From Paraburkholderia silviterrae (GTDB lineage Bacteria; Pseudomonadota; Gammaproteobacteria; Burkholderiales; Burkholderiaceae), in the NCBI RefSeq assembly GCF_004353915.1, contig NZ_SMRP01000018.1:122244-164405 (forward strand): a stretch of 42,162 bases of DNA, in the 5' to 3' direction. Numbering within the stretch: the first letter of the stretch is position 1; each line of letters begins with the position of its first letter. Under the pieces are notes generated by a model, which was not told the origin of the DNA, searched no databases, and saw only the letters and a program-made list of their open reading frames with translations. The position numbers and the translations under genes were made by a program. Positions 15,835-24,713 of this stretch are shown here, in pieces.

Positions 15835-17097
15835 TCACACCGCCTCTTCTCTGCCTCGCGCGAGCGCTTCGGACTCCATGCGCTCCAGATAGCGCAGCAA
15901 TTTCGTCACCATCACGACGACCGTGAGCGCGAGGATCACGAAGAACACCGCAAGCGGCGTGAGCACATGCACCGAGACGAACCCCGCGAGCCCCATCATC
16001 GCGGAAGACACGAGCAAGAGCGCACACCCGAGTATGGCGCTCGTCAGGCCCGCGATGTGCGGGAACAGCGAGTTGCCCTTGGCCATCAGCGTCGGATACA
16101 TCGCGCCTGCGCACAGCCCCATTACGAGCACCGGCGTCGCCAGCGTCCAGACCTCGAGGCCCACGGTCAGCGCGAGCGCGAGCATCGCGATCGCGGCGCC
16201 CGCCATCACGCGCGCGCCGATCTGCAGCCGCCGCTCGGCGCTCGGCAGGCCCGGGCCATGCACCCGGTTCGACAGGCCGCCAAGGAAGTACATCATGCCG
16301 ATGCCGAGCGCGAGATAGCCGAAATAGGTCGGCGGCTTGTGCAGCGTGTTCAGCACCATGAACGGCCCGACGATATTGAACACGAGCAGGATGCTGTAGC
16401 ACAGCCCCTGGGCGAGAAAGCAGCTCTGGAACACCGGGCTCGCCAGCACCTTGCCCGCGTTCGTCATGAGTGTGCGCAGCTCCAGGTGCACGGGCTGCGG
16501 CAGCGTCTCGCGATAGCGCCAAAGCAGCGCCCACATCGCGAGCGAATAGAGCAGCAGGAACACGAGGCACGCCTGCCAGCCGAACCACGTCTGCAGGTGT
16601 GCGCCGATCACGGGCGCGACGATCGGCGCGAGCCCCCACGTGATCGACATATAGGTGAACGCATGCATGAGCGCCTTGCCGCGGAACGTATCGGTGATGA
16701 TCGCCTTGGCGAGCAGGTTCGTCGTGGCGATGCCGATGCCCTGCAGGCAGCGCGCCAGCACGAACGTCTCCAGATTGGGCGCGCCAAGCGAGAGCACGCA
16801 GCCGATCGTGTAGACCACCAGCCCGAACGCGAGCACGCGCTTGCGCCCGTAAGCATCCGCGATCGGGCCGAAGATGAGCTGGCCGAGCGCGTACGCGGCC
16901 ATATAGCCGGACACGCTCGACTGGATCGCCTGCGGCGAGGTCCCGAAGTAGCGAGCCATCGCGGGCAGCGCGGGGACGTAGATGTCGATCGCGAGCTGTC
17001 CCGCCGATGCGTACAGGCAAATCAGGGCCAGCAGGAAGCGCGGTGAATTGCTTGCACGCGCAGGCGTGGCCGCGCGAGGGGAGAACGGGTCGGTCAT
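15835..17097 (-). CDS. MFS multidrug exporter, Bcr/CflA type
   Basis: The 420-residue protein has 12 predicted membrane helices. The N-terminal pattern (LAIDIYVPALPAMARYF), the motif A loop GPIADAYGRKRVL and the second-half layout match the Bcr/CflA drug:proton antiporters, related to EmrD and bicyclomycin or chloramphenicol exporters. The ATG at 17097 opens a normal short cytoplasmic leader before helix 1. It stands alone on the minus strand, divergent from the 2OG oxygenase pair, and converges on the small gene at 15538. The substrate is unknown. Confidence 0.88.
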   Translation of the reverse strand: MTDPFSPRAATPARASNSPRFLLALICLYASAGQLAIDIYVPALPAMARYFGTSPQAIQSSVSGYMAAYALGQLIFGPIADAYGRKRVLAFGLVVYTIGCVLSLGAPNLETFVLARCLQGIGIATTNLLAKAIITDTFRGKALMHAFTYMSITWGLAPIVAPVIGAHLQTWFGWQACLVFLLLYSLAMWALLWRYRETLPQPVHLELRTLMTNAGKVLASPVFQSCFLAQGLCYSILLVFNIVGPFMVLNTLHKPPTYFGYLALGIGMMYFLGGLSNRVHGPGLPSAERRLQIGARVMAGAAIAMLALALTVGLEVWTLATPVLVMGLCAGAMYPTLMAKGNSLFPHIAGLTSAILGCALLLVSSAMMGLAGFVSVHVLTPLAVFFVILALTVVVMVTKLLRYLERMESEALARGREEAV

Positions 17098-17406
17098 GAC
17101 TGAAATAAAGGTCTACGCATAGAATCCGGTGTGCGGGCAGGCCCCGCATCTGGATTCCGGCACACCGCACGGTTCGCGCGTTGTTCGTAGCGTCTGGAAG
17201 ATACCGCCATTTCCGGCGGTCGGGCGCGCAACGGGGCAAATGGGCCCTATACAGCGGGTCATATACTAACACTGCCTCTCGTGCGCGTTCGTCGAGCGCT
17301 CCGGCAGCGGCGCTGTCCGCAAGGAATTGCAGCGCAAGGTGCGGAGTTTCATGCGGCCATGGCGGCGCTAGACTGGACGGGTTCAAGCTCTCACCGGAAA
17401 CAATTC
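17098..17406. promoter_or_regulatory. Divergent promoter region between exporter and 2OG oxygenases
   Basis: This 309-bp gap carries two small inverted repeats: TGCGGG / CCCGCA near 17131-17147 inside a larger imperfect ggtgtgc symmetry, and ACCGCC / GGCGGT at 17203-17220. The tract gtcatatactaacac near 17260 is AT-rich and promoter-like for the rightward operon. No regulator can be assigned. Confidence 0.35.
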
Positions 17407-18168
17407 ATGGCCGATGTAAAGCAGGCTGCACACTGGGACGCGATCTGGGCGAACGCGGCCGCGTCGCTCGATCGCCATGGCAATGCGGTGCTGCCGTCCG
17501 TGCTCCATGCGGGGCAGTGCGAGCAGCTGGCCGCGCTTTATTCGCGCGACGACTGCTTTCGTTCGCGCATCGTGATGGCGCGCCACAACTTCGGGCGTGG
17601 CGAGTACAAGTATTTCGCCTATCCGCTGCCGCCGTTGCTCGAACGCTTGCGCCATGCGCTTTACCGCCGCCTCGCGCCCCTCGCCAACCGCTGGAACCGG
17701 CAAATGGGCCTCGACGTGCAGTACCCCGCCGAGCTCGATGCGTTTCTCGCGCGCTGCCACGCGGCAGGGCAGACGCGGCCCACGCCGCTCATGCTCCGCT
17801 ACCGCGCGGGCGACTACAACTGCCTGCATCAGGACCTTTACGGCGACCATGTGTTTCCGCTTCAGGTGGCGATTCTGCTTTCGGCGCCGGGCGAGGATTT
17901 CACGGGCGGCGAATTCGTGATGACCGAAACGGCAAGCCGCGGCCAGCATGCCGATGTCGTTCCGTTGGAGCAGGGCGACGCGGTGGTGTTCGCCGTCAAT
18001 CAGCGGCCGGGCATGGCGGGGCACGCGCGCGCGCGTGCGAGCGTATCCAGGGTGGCCATGCGTCATGGCGTGAGCGTGGTGCGCAGCGGCACGCGGCACA
18101 CGCTTGGGCTGATCTTTCACGACGCGCGCGAGCCGTCGGCATCGGCATCGGCTGGGGAGGCGGCATGA
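17407..18168 (+). CDS. 2-oxoglutarate/Fe(II)-dependent oxygenase
   Basis: The 253-residue protein has the double-stranded beta-helix motifs of this superfamily. The iron ligands are His141 and Asp143 in LHQDLYG and distal His220 in MRHGVS; Arg230 in RSGTRH is placed to bind the 2-oxoglutarate carboxylate. The segment DFTGGEFVMTE matches the prolyl-hydroxylase-like group. ATG 17407 was chosen because earlier in-frame starts extend into non-conserved DNA. It overlaps the next gene by 4 bp (ATGA), so the pair is translationally coupled. The substrate (protein, nucleic acid base or small molecule) is unknown. Confidence 0.82.
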   Translation: MADVKQAAHWDAIWANAAASLDRHGNAVLPSVLHAGQCEQLAALYSRDDCFRSRIVMARHNFGRGEYKYFAYPLPPLLERLRHALYRRLAPLANRWNRQMGLDVQYPAELDAFLARCHAAGQTRPTPLMLRYRAGDYNCLHQDLYGDHVFPLQVAILLSAPGEDFTGGEFVMTETASRGQHADVVPLEQGDAVVFAVNQRPGMAGHARARASVSRVAMRHGVSVVRSGTRHTLGLIFHDAREPSASASAGEAA

Positions 18169-18899
18169 ATGCACACGCCATGATCGAGCGTTTCGATGCG
18201 AACGTCATCGGCGCGCAACTCGATGCCGAAGGCTACGCGGTGCTGCCCAATTGCTTCGATCCCCATGAGGCACGCGCGCTCGCACAGGGGCTCGATGAAT
18301 GGCTCGGTGAAACGTGCGATGAGACGCGCGATGCCGGGCTCATGGCGGCTTCGTTCGCGCAGGTGGAACCGGGCGGCGGGGAGCTGCGCTATTTCGGCGA
18401 ACGCCTGCCGCCGCTTTTGCACGCGTGGCGCGCAGCGCTCTATCGCTGGCTCGTGCCTGTGGCGAACCGCTGGCAAGCGCTTGCGGGCCTCGAAGCGCGC
18501 TTTCCCGCCGAGCTCGAGGCCTTTCTCGAAGCGAACCGTCGCGCCGGGCAGCATCGGCCGCAATCGCATCTGAGCCGGCTGCGCGAGGGCGATCGTCTCG
18601 CGCTGCATCGTCACGACGAGGGCGAGCAGGTGTTTCCGCTTCAGGTGGTCGCGCTGCTGAGCGCGCCGCAGCGGGACTTCTCTGGCGGCGAATTCGTCAT
18701 GACCGAGCAGCGTCCGCGCATGCAGTCGCGGCCGATGGTCGTGCCGCTCGCGCTCGGCGACGCCGCCATCATCGCGAGCGCGCAGCGTCCCGTTGAAGGC
18801 GCGCACGGTCATTACCGCGTCAAGCTCAAGCACGCAGTCAGCCGCGTGCGCAGTGGCGAGCGCATCGGCCTGGAATTGATCTTTCACGACGCTCCCTGA
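18165..18899 (+). CDS. Divergent 2OG-Fe(II) oxygenase paralogue with altered metal site
   Basis: The 244-residue protein is clearly a tandem duplicate of its upstream neighbour; both share VFPLQV, LLSAP, GGEFVMTE and a LIFHDA terminus. Aligned without gaps, the HxD iron motif His-Gln-Asp of the first protein becomes His148-Arg-His150, with an Asp only at the next position (151). Distal His223 (LKHAVS) and 2OG-binding Arg233 (RSGER) are kept. It could bind metal through three histidines, shift to Asp151, or be a catalytically altered partner of the first enzyme. GGGAGG precedes the ATG, which overlaps the upstream stop. Confidence 0.8.
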   Translation: MNAHAMIERFDANVIGAQLDAEGYAVLPNCFDPHEARALAQGLDEWLGETCDETRDAGLMAASFAQVEPGGGELRYFGERLPPLLHAWRAALYRWLVPVANRWQALAGLEARFPAELEAFLEANRRAGQHRPQSHLSRLREGDRLALHRHDEGEQVFPLQVVALLSAPQRDFSGGEFVMTEQRPRMQSRPMVVPLALGDAAIIASAQRPVEGAHGHYRVKLKHAVSRVRSGERIGLELIFHDAP

Positions 18900-19118
18900 A
18901 AAGGCCGCCGCTCGCGGCGGCACGCATGCCCGCTGTCTTTTGCCGAAAGCCCTCGAATAACGGATACTGTGGCCCAGCCGGTCAAATGCGATTCAAAAAG
19001 CCTTCATGGTGGTGCGCTTTCGAGCGTACGGCCATTTTGAATCCCATTGCTTCACACACCGATATTCGGAATTCGCCCAGAAGCCGCAAGCGGCGCCAGG
19101 CAAAGGAGAAGACAGGGT

Positions 19119-20366
19119 ATGCAAGGCATTGACAAGCAAGGGATGTCGAGTGAGCGCCTCAAACGCATCGAGCGTTTCGTCGACGATACCTATATCGCCA
19201 CCGGCAAGCTGGCCGGCGCCGTCACCCAGGTGTGGCGGCGCGGCGGGCTCGCGCTGAATTCGGTGCTCGGTTTCGCCGACCGCGAGCGCCAGGTGCCGAT
19301 CGCCGAGGATTCGATCTTCCGGATCTACTCGATGACCAAGCCCATCACGTCGGTGGCGGTCATGATGCTGGTCGAGCAATGCAAGATCGCGCTGGACGAC
19401 CCGGTCAGCAAATACATTCCGGCATGGGAGAAGCTCGGCGTTCACGCGGGCGGCTTCATGGACAGCTTCCAGACACGTCCGCCCGCACGTCCCATGCTCG
19501 TGGTCGACCTGCTGCGCCATACCTCCGGCCTGACCTACGGTTTTCAGCAGAACACCAATGTGGACGCGGCCTATCGCCGGCTGAAGGTGGGTGAGCTCGC
19601 AACCGATGGCACGCTCGACTCGATGATCGAGAAGCTTGCCACGTTGCCGCTGGAATTCTCGCCGGGCGAGGCGTGGAACTATTCCGTTGCCACCGACGTG
19701 CTCGGCTATATCGTCGGCAAGGTCAGCGGCATGCCGTTCGATGTCTTCCTGAAAGAGCGGATCTTCGATCCCCTGGGCATGGTCGACACCGCGTTTTACG
19801 TACCCGAGGAAAAGGTATCGCGCTTTTGCGCATGCTACGCCGTGGGGGCGCTCGGCTCGAAGGTGGTCTCCGCGCAAGGGCCGGAGCTGCAGGACGATCC
19901 GCGCACGAGCCCCTATCTCAAGCCGCCCACGTTCATCTCCGGTGGCGGCGGTCTCGTGTCCACCGCGGCCGACTATATGCGCTTCGCGCGCATGCTGCTC
20001 CAGGGCGGCGAGCTCGATGGCGTGCGGCTGCTAGGGCCGAAGACCCTCGCGCTGATGACGGCCAACCATCTGCCGGGCGGCCTCGACCTGCCGCGCCTGT
20101 CGCGCTCGATGTTCAGCGAGGCGACTTACGAAGGGGTTGGCTTCGGGCTCGGCTTCGCCACCACCATTACGCCTTCGGCCACGCTGATTCCTGGCAGCGC
20201 GGGTGACTTCTTCTGGGGCGGCGCGGCCAGCACCTTCTTCTGGGTCGATCCGCGCGAGGACCTGATCGTGGTGTTTCTCACCCAGCTCCTGCCGTCGAGC
20301 GCGTACCCGGCGCGCCGTCAACTGCGTACGCTGGTGTACAGCGCGATCACCGAAACCGGCGCTTGA
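19119..20366 (+). CDS. Serine beta-lactamase-like hydrolase (class C / esterase family)
   Basis: The 415-residue protein carries the SxxK nucleophile motif Ser71-Met-Thr-Lys74 (IYSMTKPI), the YxN-like Tyr188 (WNYSV), and a GG-A motif late in the chain (FFWGGAAST) in place of KTG. HTSGLTYGF is typical of EstB/LACTB-type hydrolases. No signal peptide is present, so it is probably a cytoplasmic esterase or peptidase rather than an antibiotic-resistance enzyme. The ATG at 19119 has AAAGGAG upstream; the open frame reaches 19047, and ATG 19143 is an alternative. Confidence 0.87.
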   Translation: MQGIDKQGMSSERLKRIERFVDDTYIATGKLAGAVTQVWRRGGLALNSVLGFADRERQVPIAEDSIFRIYSMTKPITSVAVMMLVEQCKIALDDPVSKYIPAWEKLGVHAGGFMDSFQTRPPARPMLVVDLLRHTSGLTYGFQQNTNVDAAYRRLKVGELATDGTLDSMIEKLATLPLEFSPGEAWNYSVATDVLGYIVGKVSGMPFDVFLKERIFDPLGMVDTAFYVPEEKVSRFCACYAVGALGSKVVSAQGPELQDDPRTSPYLKPPTFISGGGGLVSTAADYMRFARMLLQGGELDGVRLLGPKTLALMTANHLPGGLDLPRLSRSMFSEATYEGVGFGLGFATTITPSATLIPGSAGDFFWGGAASTFFWVDPREDLIVVFLTQLLPSSAYPARRQLRTLVYSAITETGA

Positions 20367-20392
20367 GGCGCGCATCCGCCCCATTTTGTAGC

Positions 20393-20406
20393 GATTACGC
20401 GTAATC
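20393..20406. promoter_or_regulatory. 14-bp perfect palindrome, candidate operator
   Basis: GATTACGCGTAATC is a perfect palindrome in the 250-bp gap between the hydrolase stop and the DUF1328 gene, followed by an AT-rich stretch (ccttgaaaagtaacttt) that could be promoter DNA. It is AT-rich against its surroundings and has the form of a dimeric repressor site. Confidence 0.4.
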
Positions 20407-20616
20407 CTTGAAAAGTAACTTTCGAAGCCGCAAGGCGAGGCGGTGCTTCGTGCGCGAGCGCAACGGTCTGGTCTTGCGCGGGCGCGCCCGCGCCGGCGCA
20501 AGGCACGCAGGTTGCGTGTGCGTTGGCGTGACGACACGAAGCAGGGGCTCGCGTGCCCAGGCGCCCGATCTGGCCTGACCGACGCGCTGCGCCCCACGCT
20601 ATCAAGGAGCCAGAAA

Positions 20617-20778
20617 ATGCTTTATTACGCGGTCGTGTTTTTCGTGATAGCCATCGTTGCGGCTGTCCTGGGGTTTGGCGGCATTGCCGCTGGAGCGGCG
20701 AGCATCGCCAAGATTCTCTTCTTTATTTTCGTTATCCTGTTCGTTGTCAGTCTGCTGTTCGGCGCATTACGGCGCTGA
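20617..20778 (+). CDS. DUF1328 small membrane protein (YtjA-like)
   Basis: This 53-residue peptide consists of two hydrophobic segments (about 3-25 and 28-50) joined by a Gly/Ala turn (GFGGIAAGAASIAKILF) and ends in basic residues. It matches the DUF1328/YtjA family, whose members are often induced in stationary phase or stress. AAGGAG lies 8 nt before ATG 20617. It is 45 bp upstream of the hybrid kinase on the same strand and may be cotranscribed with it. Function is unknown. Confidence 0.85.
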   Translation: MLYYAVVFFVIAIVAAVLGFGGIAAGAASIAKILFFIFVILFVVSLLFGALRR

Positions 20779-20823
20779 GGGCACGCGTCGAGGCGGCAGG
20801 CCGGCCTGGCCACGGAGAATCGC

Positions 20824-23193
20824 ATGAGTCAAATACGGCCCGCTTGGGAAAGCAACCGGGAAAACTGCTGGGAGCGGACCCTGATCGCGGGCGTTCGCGA
20901 GTATGCGATTTTCCGTTTGACGAAGACCGGCGAAGTGGCGAGCTGGAACGCGGGCGCCGAGCGTATCAAGGGATACCGTGCTGCCGAGATCATCGGGCAG
21001 CACTTTTCGGTTTTCTATCCGCCCGAGGACAGGGAGGCGGGCGCTCCCGCGGCAGCGCTGCACAAAGCCCTCGAGGACGGTCAGTTCGCGGTGGAGGCGT
21101 GGCGCGTGCGCAAGGACGGCACGCGCTTCTGGGCCAGCATTCTCATTACGCCGCTTCGCGCGCCGGACGGCGCGCTGGCGGGATTCGCCAAGATCGTTCG
21201 GGACGTGACCGACAAGCGGCGAGCCTACGACGCGCTGAGGGAAAGCGAGCGCAAGTTCCGGCTGCTCGTGCAGGGCGTCACGGATTACTCGATCTTCATG
21301 CTCTCGCCCGATGGCAAGGTGACGAACTGGAATATGGGCGCGGCACGCATCAAGGGCTATGAGGCGAGCGAAGTCATCGGCACGCATTTTCGGCGCTTCT
21401 ACACGCCTGAAGACGTCGCGCGGGGCCTGCCCGAACGTGGCCTGCAGATCGCCGCGCAGGAGGGCCGCTTCGAGACCGAGGGCTGGCGCATTCGCAAGGA
21501 CGCAAGCCGCTTCTGGGCGAACGTGGTGATCGACGCGATCCGCGACGAGGACGGCAAGCTCATTGGCTTCGCGAAGATCACGCGCGACGTCACCGAGCGC
21601 AAGGCCGCTCAGGAGCAGCTCGAAAGTGCGCGTGCCGCGTTGCTGCAGGCGCAGAAGATGGAAGCGATCGGCAAGCTGACCGGGGGCGTGGCCCACAATT
21701 TCAACAACGTCCTTCAGGTGCTGCGCGGCAATCTCGAACTGCTCGAACGGCGTCACGGGCACGATCCCGTGTCGCGCGAACGTCTGGACAAAGCCATTGG
21801 CGCCGTGGAGCATGGCGCGAAACTCGCCTCGCAACTGCTCGCGTTTGGCCGCCGCCAGGCGCTTCAGCCACGTGTGGTGAACCTCGCGGCCATGTTGGAG
21901 AATATGGACGACATGCTGCGGCGCGCGCTGGGGGAGTTGATCGAAGTGGAAACCGCCGTCGCCGACGGCCTCTGGAATACGCTCGTCGATCCCAATCAAC
22001 TGGAGAGCGTCGTGCTCAATCTCGCCATCAATGGCCGCGATGCCATGCCCCGGGGCGGAAAGTTGACGCTGGAACTGTCGAACGCGACGCTCGACAGTCA
22101 TGGCAGCACGCTTGCGGCCGGCGTTGAAGCGGGACCCTACGTGTTGCTCGCGGTCACCGATACCGGGACGGGCATGCCCCGCGAGGTGCTCGACCGCGCG
22201 CTCGAGCCGTACTTCAGCACCAAGCCCGAAGGAGAGGGCACGGGCCTCGGCTTGAGCATGGCGTATGGCTTCATCAAGCAAAGCGGCGGCGACATGCGCA
22301 TCTACAGCGAGCCCGGCAACGGAACGACGGTCAAGGTCTGGCTGCCGAGGTCGATGGAGCGCGTTGCCGACATCGAGCCTTCATTGCCCGAGCGAATCGA
22401 AGGCGGTACGGAAACCATTCTGGTCGTCGAAGACGACCGATACGTTCAATCTGCGGTGGTCGAGACGCTCAGCGAGCTGGGCTATACCGTGCTCAAGGCG
22501 GACGATGCGCAAAGCGCCATGGTGATCGTGAAAAGCGGCGCGCGGATCGATCTGCTGTTTTCCGATATCGTGATGCCGGGCGCCTTGAGCAGCACCGCGA
22601 TGGCCAGCATGGCAGCACGCGCGCTGCCTGGCCTCAAGGTGCTCTTTACGACCGGCTATGCGGAAAGCGCGATCGTTCACGGCGGCCGCCTCGACGAAGG
22701 GGTGCAACTTCTGAGCAAGCCGTATAGCCGCGCGCAGCTTGCAGCAAAAATACGGCACTTGCTGGGCAGGCCCGAGTCGATGCCGCCCGCGCTCGCGCAG
22801 CCGGATCACCCCGCGCGGGCGCACAAGCCGTTGTCCATACTCGTCGTCGACGACGAAATCTCATCGCGCGAAGCCGTAAGCGCGTTGCTCGCGGAAATGG
22901 GCTACTTGGTACGGCAGGCGTCGGACGAGCGCGAGGCGTTGCGCGCATTGGAGGAGCAGGCGGCCCAGATGCTGATTACCGACATAGCGTTGGCAGGCGG
23001 GTCGGGAATCGAGCTCGCGAGAGCCGCGTTGCGGCTGCGCCCGGGCCTGAACGTGATCTTCGTCTCGGGAAACGAGGCGCCGGCCGCCGAAGAAGCCGGA
23101 TTCGCCTGCGCGTCGTTGCGCAAGCCGTTTGCCGTCGCGCAATTGAGCGCGCTCATCGAGAGCGTTTGCGCCTCCTTGCGCGACACCGGTTGA
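20824..23193 (+). CDS. Double-PAS hybrid histidine kinase with two receiver domains
   Basis: The 789-residue cytoplasmic protein has PAS domains at about 15-135 and 142-262, a dimerisation/H domain around His291, an ATPase domain (about 400-530, with the G2 box GTGLGLSMAYG), and two receiver domains (about 538-650 and 675-785). Both receivers keep their phosphoacceptor Asp (FSDIVMPG, LITDIAL) and Lys (LSKPY, LRKPF). The H-box reads AHNFNN, where AHDFNN is usual: the residue after His291 is Asn rather than an acidic base. There are no membrane segments, so it senses an internal signal. No output DNA-binding gene is adjacent. Confidence 0.9.
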   Translation: MSQIRPAWESNRENCWERTLIAGVREYAIFRLTKTGEVASWNAGAERIKGYRAAEIIGQHFSVFYPPEDREAGAPAAALHKALEDGQFAVEAWRVRKDGTRFWASILITPLRAPDGALAGFAKIVRDVTDKRRAYDALRESERKFRLLVQGVTDYSIFMLSPDGKVTNWNMGAARIKGYEASEVIGTHFRRFYTPEDVARGLPERGLQIAAQEGRFETEGWRIRKDASRFWANVVIDAIRDEDGKLIGFAKITRDVTERKAAQEQLESARAALLQAQKMEAIGKLTGGVAHNFNNVLQVLRGNLELLERRHGHDPVSRERLDKAIGAVEHGAKLASQLLAFGRRQALQPRVVNLAAMLENMDDMLRRALGELIEVETAVADGLWNTLVDPNQLESVVLNLAINGRDAMPRGGKLTLELSNATLDSHGSTLAAGVEAGPYVLLAVTDTGTGMPREVLDRALEPYFSTKPEGEGTGLGLSMAYGFIKQSGGDMRIYSEPGNGTTVKVWLPRSMERVADIEPSLPERIEGGTETILVVEDDRYVQSAVVETLSELGYTVLKADDAQSAMVIVKSGARIDLLFSDIVMPGALSSTAMASMAARALPGLKVLFTTGYAESAIVHGGRLDEGVQLLSKPYSRAQLAAKIRHLLGRPESMPPALAQPDHPARAHKPLSILVVDDEISSREAVSALLAEMGYLVRQASDEREALRALEEQAAQMLITDIALAGGSGIELARAALRLRPGLNVIFVSGNEAPAAEEAGFACASLRKPFAVAQLSALIESVCASLRDTG

Positions 23194-23286
23194 CTGAAGC
23201 ATTGGGGCCCGTCGGCGTGACTCGCAGCTTGAAACTCGCGTAGTCATGAAGCGGAGTGAATACGGCCCCCTGTGCGCAGAAGACGC

Positions 23287-23484
23287 TCAGTGCACGCGCA
23301 TGACGCTCTGAAGCAGGAAGTCTCCATCGTCGGTCAGGCAGGGGCGATGCATGCCGGACGCGAGCTGTTCCATCGCGATCAGCTGGCGTTCGAGCAAGAC
23401 ATCCAGCTCCTCACGCGTGAGGTCGATCTGGTCGGGAGCATCCTTCACTAGCATCAGGGTGGCGAATTCGTGAGGGCTGAGCAT
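23287..23484 (-). CDS. Small hypothetical acidic protein
   Basis: A 65-residue frame starts at ATG 23484 with CGGAGA six bases upstream. The product is helical and acidic (LSPHEFATLMLV, LTREELDVLLERQLIAMEQL) with no signal or membrane segment. It resembles short uncharacterised Burkholderia proteins that may be regulators or adaptors, but I cannot name a family. It converges on the hybrid kinase; the 93 bp between stops shows no clear terminator. Confidence 0.6.
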   Translation of the reverse strand: MLSPHEFATLMLVKDAPDQIDLTREELDVLLERQLIAMEQLASGMHRPCLTDDGDFLLQSVMRVH

Positions 23485-23973
23485 GTCTGTCTCCGATGTT
23501 GGTGTATTCGGCAAGGGATGCCGCAAAGCAGCAACAGTCACGCTGCATGCTTGCGGAAAGCATCGCACGAGGGTCAACGGAAAGCCGTTGGCAAGAAACC
23601 TGAAACCTGGCTTGCAAGATCAATGCGGCAAACGACGAATGACGAAGAGGCTGGATGCAGCCTTTACATAGACGACGGAACTCACGAGACTGGCGCTACG
23701 GTGTCACGACGCACAGGCGTTTTTGTCTTTCGGCCCTTGAAGCGGGCGGCTTGAGGAGGGTTGCGAGCAACTGTCGCGGAGTCATTATGCAACACGCGTG
23801 GCGGGTGTGTATCGTCCGTATATTCCCCTGGAAAAATGCTCTCGACGATCCATCGGTTGTGCTGCACTTTTCGGGAAATAGATAGATATCCGAAATGATT
23901 GGCAAAAAACAATCGATTCACGGAAACATAATCGTCAGTCTTTTGCGCGGATTTTCGACGGGTGGCAGCGCTT
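23485..23973. other. 489-bp gap without a convincing gene
   Basis: This stretch is less GC-rich than its surroundings, especially 23800-23960. Short open frames on both strands lack ribosome sites and recognisable motifs; the best on the minus strand (23682-23921) starts at GTG with no Shine-Dalgarno. It must contain the promoter of the small gene at 23484. No strong hairpin or repeat was seen. Confidence 0.5.
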
Positions 23974-24606
23974 TCAGTGCCGGTAAATGTCTGCCCAATC
24001 GTCCGGCATATTGGAGCGATTCGCTGAGGTGTATCGCAAATGGGCGAGTCGTTCGGTATGCCGGTGCCTGTGCCGCACCGCTCGCTTCGGCTCCGGCGGC
24101 GCCATGACGAATTCGCTGGCGTAGTGCGTCGTGCCGCTGAGCGCTGGCGCTGGCGCTTTGCCCGGGACCCATCCGCCCTTGATCATGGCCTGCGCGAGCA
24201 ACGCTTTGGTCTCCGGCGTATTGCCGCGTTGCGCAATGACGCCGCTGGTCGCTTCGATCACGCAATCCCAATGGGCCGCAGCCGCGCATTCGCGTGCCTG
24301 GGCGAGCAGCGCATCGGGATCGTCTGCCGGCGCCGTGGCCGGCGGCGTGATTGCGGCCACGGGGACCGGCGCGGGCTCGCTCGCGAGTGCGGAACGCTCG
24401 GGTTCGGCAGGCTTGGCGCGAGGATGATGAGCGGAATCGAACTTCACGCTGATCGTAACCATGGTCACGAAGAACGCGAGACTCATTGCGAGGCTGAGCC
24501 AGGCGCCGCGGGTCAGGCGCCTGGGGTCGCTGATGCCTTCGGAGGCGTCTTGCCCGGGCTCCCACGTTTCATCCGACTCTCGTTCCGGCCGGTCCGGTGT
24601 CGTCAT
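23974..24606 (-). CDS. Membrane-anchored hypothetical protein
   Basis: The 210-residue protein has an acidic cytoplasmic N terminus, one membrane helix at about 34-52 (AWLSLAMSLAFFVTMVTISV), a Pro/Ala-rich linker and a periplasmic domain around 98-150 with two cysteines (ECAAAAHWDC) and a TPR-like helical pattern. The C terminus is very basic and His-rich (RHRHRHTERLAHLR). Ribosome site GAGGAGG lies seven or eight bases upstream of ATG 24606. The topology recalls membrane-bound scaffold or anti-sigma-like proteins, but there is no specific match. It lies about 107 bp downstream of the lipoprotein gene on the same strand. Confidence 0.65.
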   Translation of the reverse strand: MTTPDRPERESDETWEPGQDASEGISDPRRLTRGAWLSLAMSLAFFVTMVTISVKFDSAHHPRAKPAEPERSALASEPAPVPVAAITPPATAPADDPDALLAQARECAAAAHWDCVIEATSGVIAQRGNTPETKALLAQAMIKGGWVPGKAPAPALSGTTHYASEFVMAPPEPKRAVRHRHRHTERLAHLRYTSANRSNMPDDWADIYRH

Positions 24607-24713
24607 GGAACGAGCCTCCTCTTTCGTTGCGCCTCAAGCTGCAGTATGGCCCAGCACTGCCGCGTTGTGCGTGGCGTGCGAGCGCGCAGTGCCCGATACG
24701 GGTCCTGATCGCT

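Noticed and set aside
15967..17046. 359-codon plus-strand ORF opposite the Bcr/CflA gene
   Set aside because: It is an antisense shadow of a membrane protein gene, with the same His/Arg/Glu-rich composition.
17322..17340. Ada-box-like sequence (ggaattgcagcgcaagg) before the 2OG oxygenases
   Set aside because: The AATT-GCAA spacing is 5 rather than 6, and no ada or alkA gene is near, so an adaptive-response link is not supported.
23682..23921. 79-codon minus-strand open frame
   Set aside because: It has a GTG start without a ribosome site, no recognisable motif and mixed codon use.
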